Assembly: GCA_026008535.1 (NCBI GenBank)
Contig: BRKX01000014.1
Location: forward strand, 48,781,006-48,845,005
DNA length: 64,000 bases
Direction of reading: 5' to 3'
Source of the DNA: Perilla frutescens
Taxonomy: Eukaryota > Streptophyta > Magnoliopsida > Lamiales > Lamiaceae
Numbering within the stretch: position 1 is the stretch's first letter; each line of letters begins with the position of its first letter. The translations under genes and the position numbers were made by a program. This document shows, piece after piece, positions 24,011 to 33,663 of this stretch. The notes beneath the pieces were generated by a model. The model saw only the letters and a program-made list of their open reading frames with translations, made no database searches and was not told the DNA's origin.

Positions 24011-24510
24011 AGACGTTGGGTTGAATGTAGCCCTTCTCTTCTAAGCATCTTCATTGCTTCCATTACGGAAATAACTCTTACTCTAGTTCCCAAATTTGAT
24101 CCATGAAAAGTAAATTCCCATTATTCTGGTCTTTGGAAGATTAGCTCCTTTTCAATATACTTAATTGTGGCATGGTTAGCCTCTAACCAATCTATTCCGA
24201 GGATAATATCAAAGTCTCTCAAATCTAAAACATGTAGGTCTGTACTTAGTGATCTATACCCAAGGTTCAAATCTATGTTTCTGCATATTCGATTAGTAAT
24301 TAATATTCTTCCAAGACACATTCGTGAACTATTTAAGCATCATCGACCTTCTATGCGTTTTTCACCAATGATCAGCATCACCAATGATTTGGCAAATTGT
24401 ACGTGTTATGTTTTGAAAGTCAGTACACACCAATGTAGGTGAAGATGCATTCCATCATTTGGAACCATTTCTTAGCCTCAGTCGGTTCACCATGGCTATT
24501 AAATGTTGGA
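24010..24510 (-). pseudogene. Chromovirus B gag start and protease remnant
   Basis: Two gag-pol pieces joined by deletion. The 24430-24510 part gives YSPPTFNSHGEP, equivalent to HHPPTFNGLGDP near the N terminus of the G protein. The 24321-24010 part gives the second half of the protease domain (DFDIILGIDWL) and the linker beyond it, with a stop pair near 24121. The protease catalytic DTG, the rest of the capsid and the zinc knuckle are missing. About 115 bases between the pieces are unassigned. Confidence 0.75.
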
Positions 24511-25126
24511 GGGCTGTACGTTTGAAATTAAGCAATGACACGTGTCGTATCTTTTTATAGTGGATTTCATGCTTGATTGTCTTGATGTCTTAACGACATC
24601 TTATATACGTACTTCATATGTCAGATCCTTTGATCATCAAAACTCTTACGAGATTCTAAGGCAATGATCCAGTGCACTTAGATTCAAATGGATCATAGAA
24701 TTTTAGTGAGCTAAAGAAGCTCTAAAGTCATACTATGTACTTATGTTCAGTGCATCTATGTTCAAATCCAGCTAAGTTCTGATCTAAAACTAGCTCAAAT
24801 GATGTTTATGCATCAAATGGATTTGACATGAAAACACTTGTAACCATGCTTTGTAAAACATAACTTTCACAATGCTTTAAATCATACTTTTCACTATGCT
24901 TTAAATCACACATTGAGATCACTTGCATTTGTATATCATGCATACAATTATATACATATACTTTTCGTAAGAGCACTAAAGAAATTCAAAACATGAACTT
25001 TAGTACTTTCCCGGAGTAAGCTTGGTGTAGACGATAGCTGTTGGGTTATGAGTAACCATTTCAATAACACAGTACTCAAAACATTTCAATTTTAAAAACA
25101 TCACAGGCCTACAATCACGTAGACCT
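24511..25126 (-). other. Chromovirus B leader between primer site and gag remnant
   Basis: AT-rich, no ORF of note. It corresponds in position to the leader of G that holds a candidate intron, but I do not see an equally convincing donor/acceptor pair here. Confidence 0.5.
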
Positions 25127-25138
25127 GCTCTGATACCA
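25127..25138 (-). promoter_or_regulatory. Chromovirus B primer binding site (tRNA-iMet)
   Basis: The sense strand reads TGGTATCAGAGC two bases inside the 5' LTR, complementary to the 3' end of plant initiator tRNA-Met. Confidence 0.9.
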
Positions 25139-25627
25139 CCTGTAACGCCCCAGTCCAACTAGGACCAAAACGTCACAAAAAATATACGTACATGCTTACA
25201 TGATAAATACCTTTCAAAAAATAAGATTTAACTTTATAACTAATTTGTAAATGGGCAGAACCTCAACTTAAAACTGTTCAAACCTCGCACTCAGGCGTTT
25301 TCAAAGTCAACTTTTGACAAGGATTATAAAATCATTAACACACATATAACCAAATTATGACCTGGCAATATACATAGTCAATCAGGTCACACGTTTAAAA
25401 GTTCAATGGTTAGCCCTTCTATACATTCAAATATTTGTATATACAATCAAAACCTGACCACTGAGGTCAATAAATTTCAAACTTAAAAGTTTTGCAGAGT
25501 ATTATCAGAAATATTTAATATTTAAATACTGACAAGATTTTAAAGATGATTTTAGCAAAAACCACACAAGGATCGACTATGAAACCCACTACAGCACCTC
25601 ATCATCAACCAGCTCGATCTCCAGAAC

Positions 25628-25999
25628 CTGAGAACATTTGAAAATATTTGGGTTGAGTGCCAGAAAACACTCAGTGGGCATTGATATTCGTCCAAGTCAT
25701 TCTTTCATGCTTTAAAACTGTTATGCTGCATAAATCATGGAAAATAACCATGAACATACTTTATAACAAAGTTTACTCTTCTTCATTGGATGAGAGACCC
25801 GATGTGATCACATGAATACTTTACGGTTACTTATCTAGACATTTAGTCACAACGTAAACCGTCTTGCTTGTAAGTCGGAATTCCTCTATGCATGAAGTCT
25901 CAACACATCCAATCATTGCGTAAACAATGCTATTAAAACATTTAACATGCTTTTCATGAACGAATTTAAAACATAGTTGTGAGTTATAGAAAAACCCAC
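25628..25999 (-). other. Candidate leader intron 2 in B 5' LTR
   Basis: CCAG/GTGGGTTTTT donor and CAAATGTTCTCAG/GTT acceptor, 372 nt apart. The block just inside the acceptor (CCCACTGAGTG, then ACTCAACCCAAATATTTTC) is conserved with G and D and looks like a branch point plus pyrimidine tract. Confidence 0.45.
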
Positions 26000-26066
26000 C
26001 TGGATGATCTCAATAAACTGTGCAATTTATGCGTGAGATGCTACTATGCTTTCAGCTCGTCTCGAC

Positions 26067-26552
26067 CTATAAAATTGAAACTCTAACTTAGAATCCTAAT
26101 ATAGGCCATAAATATCTTAAATAATAATTTCCTATGACTTGAGATCATTTGGAATTGAAATAGAGTCAAATGAGCGAATAATGCGCATTTGACAGATTGA
26201 ATCAAGTTAGTGATTCTATTTGAGAATTTATCAAACTTTCTGGGCTGAATTGAATAAAAACAAAAGATGAATTGAAATTCAATGACTAGCAGGAAGCTTG
26301 GTTTAACACCTAGGAGTGAATTATAATATTTAGAATTTCTTTTTAAGCAAAATATAACATTTGGAAATTATAGAACTAAATAACATTTTCTAAAAATCCT
26401 AATTTAACTCCCAAATATTAAACCAGGACTCGAAAAATATAAATTTTAAAAAAATAGATTCATTTAATATTCTACGGTCAAATCCGAGATCAAATAGATC
26501 AAATAACATTGGACTAAAATTAAAGAAACATCGAAAAGTAAAAAAAACTTAC
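26067..26552 (-). other. Candidate leader intron 1 in B 5' LTR
   Basis: AAAG/GTAAGTTTT donor downstream of the TATA region and TTTTATAG/GTCG acceptor, 486 nt apart. It is followed by a 67-nt candidate exon. Positional equivalent of the G and D introns; inferred from sequence only. Confidence 0.4.
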
Positions 26553-27446
26553 CTTTCTTTTATTTTTATTTTTTTCTTCAATTTATTTTTCTTCGTTTTT
26601 GCTTCTGATTCCTTTCCTCTTCTTTTTTTTTTCTTTTGATTTTCACTTCTCTCTTTTTTTAAATAACATAGCTGAAATCCCCCTCATTACATATATACAT
26701 ATATGGTTATGCTCCATCTCACACGTGTACATTAATTAGTACACTAGTTCACCACAAATGTTTCCAAATGGAAAATGTTGATTTGCTATATTATACTACT
26801 ATTATTATATTTGTACATATATATCTCCTATAATAATTACAAGTAAATGTATAGGTTCCACTAATCCCTAAATGAGATCTACTCATATATGTTTATCTAT
26901 ATCTATACATCTATTATTATTACACGTATACACCTATATACTTGCTCAAGTATGAAATTCTCCAAATGGCCAAAATTAAATGGTAGTTGAACATGATTAT
27001 CCAAGTAGAAATTCATTATTTCATTTTTTTCTTTAAAAGGTCTAACAATGATATGTTTATTAAGGTATTGTTAAATGTTGGCTTGAGTAAATGGATACAA
27101 ATGAGCCTTAATTGGGCCGAAGGTGGATTTGATAATTGGACTTGAATTTATAAAATTGGGCTTGGTAGAGTAAATTGATTTCAAAGTATTAAATGAAATA
27201 AATTCTATTGGAAGGTCAAATGAAGTCCGAATTAGATGTTATTGGTACCAAAACGATCTCATTAATATCTATTTCTATAATATGATTTCTAATATTAATT
27301 AGAAACTCAATAAGGTCGAGATTTTTCTTAGTCTTATTACGTCTTTAAGCCCATAATTAACTAGCCAAAATAAATTGGGTTCTAATTTCATGAAATTTCT
27401 AGCTATAAAATAAATTTTAAATTCTATATTTTTTCGGGGTGTTACA

Positions 27447-28331
27447 ATTTGAGAATGATAGATAAAGATGAGTAAAACCTATGAATTTTGAGACTCTAGC
27501 TTATCTGCTATTTTTCCTTCTATGAGATTAAGATTCTGTAATCATAATTAGACCTGTGTTTGACTTTGCCCTCTGTTAAACTGACCACTGATTGCAAGCA
27601 TGCTTAAATGATTAAGGCATTTTTCTTTCTCTCTTAGCCGCGACTGTATAAAAATACTTCCATTTGTTGCCATGATTGAGTCTATTTAAATTGTTTTCTA
27701 GTCATTGTGTTTAAATCTCTCTTAAAAGAGTAATCTGATGTGGGTCAGAAATATATGTGTAGCTCGAGAATAATAGCACGATTAAGGTCACAAGAAGAAC
27801 ATGACCTAAAAAAGGGCAAATTTGTTACCCCGTCCAAATAAGAAAAGAAAGAGAAACATCAGCAGAAAAGGTTTAAGACAAAGGAAAAGAAGAGAAAATT
27901 TTTATGTTATATCTTATTTGCTAGAAAAATCAGAAAAATATATGCTCTGCCTGATATTGATAATATATGTTATGCATATTTTTCTGCTTTAATGGGAGCA
28001 CAACCGGTGCCAGTCCCGAATATGCCCATATTTGCTTATCTGAAGTTACATCCAAATTCTTCCTATCTTTGCACCGTATGCCCCATTACAACCTGAACAA
28101 GACCTTTTGATGAGCAAGTTTGTTGATTAATGTGGTTATTTAACTTAGGTCTTATGCAAACACTATGGACTATTGTGGTTATTAGAATTCTGAATGTAAA
28201 TACGTCCTTACATATATACATAGAGAAGGCGAGCAGAGTGAATCCCACTTGTCATGTATCAATTGTGACAATGTGCATTTTTAATTCCAAACAATGTTAA
28301 CACGTATAGACCTCGTTATGCCCATTATCAG
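27447..28331 (+). other. Element A internal segment between insertions
   Basis: Continuation of the A internal region, matching 770-1620. It has A/G-rich and T-rich tracts and no gene. The 263 bases at 17875-18137 are the preceding piece, matching about 500-770. Confidence 0.7.
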
Positions 28332-28635
28332 TGTAACGCCCCCGGTCTCGAGGATTAGGACGGGGATATTACGGGAAAAATACAAGGAAAAAGATAGCTT
28401 GATCCAAAATTCAGGGGGTCCTCTGTAATGTCCCGGTCCCAAAAGGAATAATAAATGAGGGTCGGGGTGTTACTTAAAAAGGAAGTACTATTTAGGATAA
28501 TCAAATGAAATTGCTTTAGAATAAGAATAGGTTATATTCCCTAGAAATTTGGGCAGCATAACCTCTGTAACTGGAAGAAATCCACGTCTTTCAACGTATC
28601 AACGAAGTCAAATGATTCAATCAAGTCAAAAGAAT

Positions 28636-28884
28636 GCCTATTCATAGGCTAGTCAAATTCAAACAGAATCCAACAATTAATAGATAGGATTCTAACTCTT
28701 CAAATAAACAAGGCCGCTCCATAGGCCACAACAACTAAGACCCATCAATAGGTCAGAGGCAAATAAACAATTTTATGTCCCATTCATAGGACAGAAACAA
28801 TTAATCATGTTGAGACCCATTCATAGGTTAATTGGAAAATAAACAGAATCCAAGACTCAACCAAATATGACCTATCCATAGGTC
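28636..28884 (-). repeat. Array of six short palindromes in solo LTR D
   Basis: Six units each pair a 3-6-bp arm across a YATYMATA-like centre: GCCTAT..ATAGGC (28636), GGCC..GGCC (28712), GACC..GGTC (28739), TGTCC..GGACA (28776), GACC..GGTT (28813), GACCTAT..ATAGGTC (28869). Spacing is about 37 bp for the middle units. The arms change together, so pairing is kept while sequence varies. Confidence 0.6.
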
Positions 28885-29158
28885 GAAAACTGTAAAGAGA
28901 CATGCTTGGATCTAAGGAAAAGAAATTGGACTTTATTTATCATGATTCAATAAAGAATACAATTCAGATAAGCCCAAAAATAAAACATAGTATGCAATCA
29001 TACTATGGGGCAACTGTATCAGAGTTTAAGCGGAAAACAATGAAGTAATATTGTATCACATAACAACATACTCATAAGCAATAATTTAGCCTGAACGAGA
29101 CGGCAAGGCATGATCAACCCACAACAGTACATCGAGCCATCACCTCCAGCATCTCAAC

Positions 29159-30291
29159 CTGTGAAAAACATTTTGAAAATATTTTGGGCGTGAGTACTAA
29201 AGCACTCAGTGGGTTAAACTTTCAACTCATTCTTTAATAAAAATTGTAACAGAATATCCAAAATATAAATACAGATAATGGAAAGCAAAACTCGAAAGCC
29301 CTTTCCATTTCTGCAAACCTTTACTTTTCTTTGGTACCCTGTAGCTCCTTCTGTCGCCTACTGCACTCTATGACATGTCGCTGATAGGAAAAGGGAGGGG
29401 TTACCTCGCTAATCCGAGAAGAGTGTACCAGGGATCACCTAGCATTGACCCTGAGTATACCAGGGATTACCTAGCATTGACCCCTATAGTGATGCTAAGA
29501 TCACGTGTATGTGCAGGGGTTACCTCACAGTGACACCTTTAGTGATTAACATCACAACTGCAAGAATCACAGTTCCTGCCTATGCTTTGCTCTAAGTTCT
29601 CTATAAAGCGCGTAATATGACAAAAGCATAAAAACTATGTCATCCTCTAAATATAGCAACTAGGCTAACCTTTAATTCCTCTAGCAACTTAGTTCAATTA
29701 TGCTTCTTATTCCTTAAATGGAAATCATTCTATAACTTGAGTTTAAATACTAAAAGCACAAGCTAAAAAGTACAACTCATTATACACAAGTATAATCAAT
29801 ACACAATAAATATTTAATATACTGTAACTTTAAACTATGACTATTAGACTTTAAATATAAACTCTAACCTTAATCTATATACTATGAACTTTAAACTCTA
29901 ACCTTAACTCTTAACCCATAGACTTTAGTTATGACAAGGTATAATCTATTCTATTAAATTATGTCGAAGCATAATCTATATTCGCTTATTGTGATAAATC
30001 ATAATCTATATTCTCAATAATTATGATGAAGCATAATCTATGTTCTCATTAATTATGGCAAAGCATAATCTATGTTCTCAATAATTATGGCACAGCATAA
30101 TCTATGTTCTCAATAATTATACATCAATATAATACTATGTTCTCATTAATTATACAACAGTATAATGCTATTACTTTAGCAGAGACTTGAGCAGATAATT
30201 CCTCAAATATTTTATTTGGATATTCTAACTATGACTATCACATTTATGAGTTAATAACTCAAATATAGAAAGGTTTTGCAAATAAACCCAC
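29159..30291 (-). other. Candidate leader intron 2 in solo LTR D
   Basis: TCGAG/GTGGGTTTA donor and GTTTTTCACAG/GTTG acceptor, 1133 nt apart. The acceptor is preceded by the conserved CCCACTGAGTGC..ACTCACGCCCAAA block shared with G and B. Confidence 0.45.
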
Positions 30292-30365
30292 CTCGATTAG
30301 ATCAACTCAGGTGATCAAACTTCTCGATATTCATCCGCTAGCTTCCCTGACTGGCTCAACAAGTC

Positions 30366-31187
30366 CTACAAGGTCAAACCTTATTTTAGGACTGCTACTC
30401 AAATTTTCAGAACTCGACTTTAATTTAATTGGAGCTTTTATTTACTTTAATTATATTTCTATTAAGAATGCGCGACTCTAGAGACCTCGTACAACTTCAA
30501 TACAGAAGGAAATAAATTCCAAAATACAATTTCCGATTTAATGGGATCAAAAGATTTGATAGAGGTCACTTTCCGTAACTTGCCATTTTAATTAAATTTT
30601 ACACAGCAAACCTCGATTGCACTTTTTACTTGTCCAAAAATTATGAAAATAATCAGGCATGACCCCACATATATCTTTATTAAACTATATAATTTTCGGA
30701 ATTTTCTGAAATCACATGCTCTAGTTATAAAAATAACCGCCTGATTAAAATAATCGACTTTAATCAAAACTTATTGTAAAATTATGAAACTTGGCAGTCC
30801 TATAGGAAATAATTTTTCGAGCAACTTTATAGAAGAAATGTTTTCAATTTGATGACCCGAAATGGGTGAAAACGGGCAAAAACCGAAACTGATCGGCGCC
30901 CCTTTATTTTTTACGTTTTCCGGCGTTTTCGCCGGTTTCCGGCCACCGGACGATGACGCACTCAACATACGAAATGAAGCACTATTTAAAACACACAAAT
31001 ATTAAAAATTCAACTATAAAGGATAAGAAATGGACCGAAACGAGACATCCGAAGCGGCGGCGCGACGGCGGCACGACGACGGCGTTTCCGGCCATCCACG
31101 GCAGCGGCGGCGGCAGCCCTCCGGCAGCCTTCCGGCGCTCGATAGCTGCTCCCGCAGCAGCACCCTTCCCCCTAAATAAAACTTAAC
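30366..31187 (-). other. Candidate leader intron 1 in solo LTR D
   Basis: CTCAG/GTTAAGTTT donor about 120 nt downstream of the TATA box and CCTTGTAG/GACTTG acceptor, 822 nt apart, followed by a 74-nt candidate exon (30365-30292). It contains a GC-rich stretch (plus 31050-31150). Confidence 0.4.
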
Positions 31188-32138
31188 CTGAGCCCGCATG
31201 CGCCATTTACTCGGCGTAGGCCCGGGTTTCTCTCATTCGTCAACACGAACGAGAGAGAAAGAGAGAGTAGAGAGAGAAATGAGCAAGGAATTATGAATCC
31301 CCCCTCCCCTATTTATAGGAAAAGCTGAGGTGGGGCGGGTATAACTTTTTCGGATATAAAATACTGATAAAGTGATTTTCGGATTTAATTAAAGTTGTTT
31401 TATTCAATGACGAGGTCCAAATGACCTCCGACAAAAAATCTGAAAAATACTAAGAGACTCGTTGGCTCGAGTACTATTGAACCAACTTAACTCGGGATGA
31501 CGAGGAAGTCATCTGAAGAGAAATGAGAAAAGATTCTCTTTCAAAAAGTACTTTTACTATTCATTTCGACTGACAGATTTTGCTCCTGAGCGTTCGATTG
31601 ACCTCGGATTGGCAATCCATGAACGCGAACGGATTCCTTGGGTCATTTCCTATAAGATAGGCTTGTTAGAACAAGTCTCAGATCAATGTGGAGGATTTCA
31701 TAAATTTTTTGAATCACGAACGCTCGCAGAAATTACTATTCACAGATTTTCCCTTTACGATTTTCAATCACGGGACTCCTGTAGAGGTCAGAATAAAATT
31801 CTGAAAGCACCAATAGTTCCCTTTAGGTCATTACATTCCAGAAAAGACCAATATTGACTATCTTCCGGAGACAAATGCAAACTCTCATAAATCGATTTTC
31901 ACATAAAATACACGAAAATGTCGCGACTTACATCTGTTTTACTTTATTTTAGCTCCAATTATTTTCTTTAGTCTTCTAAATAAATTTAGAGAACTCACTG
32001 AAATTCTGGGATGTTACAATCAGGCTGCTAGCTGCATGCTGGTTGAGTCGTTTTCTTTTAATTGAGTCTGTAATTTATCTTTTTGAGTTCTGAATTACAG
32101 TCATACTTGAGGATAAATATGGTCCAAGTGTGTGGGTA

Positions 32139-33663
32139 TGATACAGACTCAATTTTGTCTCTTTTTAGTTTATCTTTTTAGTCATTTTTAGTACTTTTAG
32201 TTGTGTCTAGAGTCTAATTTCGGACAAAGTGTAACAGGGGGGAGAAGAAGCACATTTGGACTCATTATAGGCATAATCAAGTGCTAACTTTATTGAGGGC
32301 ATAAAGAGGATCAACCGCTGAAGCTTTGACAGTCTGTTGCGGATTTTGTGCGGAAGTTCAGCAGCAAATTCTTCTCAACTGACATAGGCCCACGCGCATA
32401 GCAGTTCCAAAACTTGGGGAAGTCGGCTAGAGGAGAGAGAAGAAGTGGATGAAAGAGAAAAGAAGAGATAAATGAGAGAGAACAGATGGAGCAACTCATC
32501 CCTAAAATTTAGAGAGCATGGTTGAAGTGGATCTCTCCTACTAACTTCATGCCTCTACATGGGCTGGGCTGGCCCGAATTGTGGCTTTTCAAACAACTAT
32601 AAATACTAGTTACCTTTCATTTTCGTAAGACAACAAGGGGAACCAAAAACACACCTTTTGGAATCAACCATTATAGTTTATTTTCTATATTTAAGTGTTC
32701 TGGAAATTCTGCGCAGTCAGGGGTGATTTGCCCTCGACTAATGCTTGTACATGTTTTTGCCCAAATCTGGAGTTGGTTCCAGATTTTAATCTAGTTTATT
32801 TTTCTTTCATCATGAGTTGTTTATTTACTTTTACTTTATTTATTAGTATGTTATCTGGCTAAGTATCCAGAGTTCAATTCGGATGTGAATAGATCGAGGT
32901 AAAAAGTAAGCATGAGGCTAATCGATCTTAATTTATCTCGAGTTGATTCCCAACTTCAATCTGGGTAGAACGATGACATGGTAATGGCGAGGTTATGTGG
33001 CTGGCCACTCGTAGTTAAACTATTGTTATTGTAAGTCAGGGTGAAAGTAAGGGCGACCGAACCCTGATGAGCCACTAAGTGATAAAGCAGGCAATGAAGC
33101 CTCCGTCGACGAAGCCCGGAGATTGAAGTATAGGTGGAAATGGGCACAACGACAAAGGGGTCTCATATGCCAGCGTTGGGTTCCTCCGATTGAATGTTGC
33201 TATCCTTGCAAACCCTCTGCATGACTCTCTTCATTAGGTCTTGGATAGTTAGGGACTAAGAGTCGCCGACCCTATCGCTCTTAGCGTACACAGTAAGAAG
33301 GAATTTGGGGGTGTAAGGCAACCATACCTGCTCTCTATAACCCAACAGTCTTATCAATGTATCTATGTGTTTGTGCCCGTGATTGCATGCATCTACCAAA
33401 ACTGAATTTATATTTGACTTAAACATTTATTTTATATTTATTTTTGTTTTGTTATTTAATTGTTAGTTTAGTTTGAAGTATGCAGGGATGGATTAGTGAT
33501 AGTAATCCATACAAATCCCGAAAGGTTATTGAAAAGATAGAAAGGTTAATCACTCCCCGTGGGACGATACCTGTTTTCAGATGCTATACTAGCCTCTGAG
33601 GGTAAATTAAAGCATATGTCGGGTTTTGCCCACAGGTGTGATTCTGCATGTTAAATGACGGCG
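32139..33663 (+). repeat. LTR of element A (right copy)
   Basis: Starts TGATACAGACTC after AAGTGTGTGGGTA and matches 1714-3239. It ends inside the C-terminal codons of the Mutator-like transposase. The 115 bases before it (32024-32138) are the last piece of the A internal region. Confidence 0.6.

Larger units (their letters stand above)
18138..27446 (-). mobile_element. Chromovirus B (Tekay/Del-like Ty3/gypsy), chimeric and defective
   Basis: LTRs of 2306 bp each (18138-20443, 25141-27446), starting TGTAACGCCC and ending GTTACA. The flanking 5-mers are ATATG and ATTTG, a target duplication with one change. It reads on the minus strand. The polypurine tract and tRNA-iMet primer site are intact, but gag is almost gone and the RT plus the first part of RNase H are replaced by copia gag sequence in opposite orientation. 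The LTRs differ by roughly 1% by eye. It inserted into element A. Confidence 0.9.
25141..27446 (-). repeat. Chromovirus B 5' LTR (right)
   Basis: 2306 bp, the promoter LTR of B. All four splice-like signals of the left LTR are kept here at +7003. The acceptor at 25628 is preserved even though the adjacent base run has changed from TTTTCAG to TTCTCAG. Confidence 0.9.
28332..32018 (-). mobile_element. Solo LTR D, chromovirus-type, 3.7 kb
   Basis: Starts TGTAACGCCC, ends ATGTTACA, flanked by a perfect ATCAG duplication (28327-28331, 32019-32023). There is no ORF, primer site or polypurine tract inside, so it is a solo LTR left by LTR-LTR recombination. It is related to the G LTR: both carry GGGCAGCATAACCTCT about 120 bp from the start of the LTR core, and the same series of splice-like signals. 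The sense strand is inferred to be minus from the TATA box (TATAAATAGGGG, plus 31306-31317). A second LTR-like start (TGTAATGTCCCGGTCCC) lies at 28424. Confidence 0.8.
3240..33663 (+). mobile_element. Element A, second unit (internal plus LTR), split by three nested insertions
   Basis: The unit reads 3240-3860, 17875-18137, 27452-28331, 32024-32138 (about 1.9 kb internal) and then the LTR 32139-33663. The fragments join without loss when compared with the uninterrupted copy at 1-1713, apart from the 5-bp target duplications of the inserted elements. This proves the three insertions are younger than A. With the first unit it forms an internal-LTR-internal-LTR array, as expected from recombination between LTRs of neighbouring copies. 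The right LTR ends inside the Mutator-like transposase reading frame, so A is younger than that pseudogene. Confidence 0.65.

Noticed and set aside
30953..31186. GC-rich ORF (77 aa, plus) in solo LTR D
   Set aside because: Proline/alanine-rich product of a GC-rich patch within an LTR, antisense to its inferred transcription.
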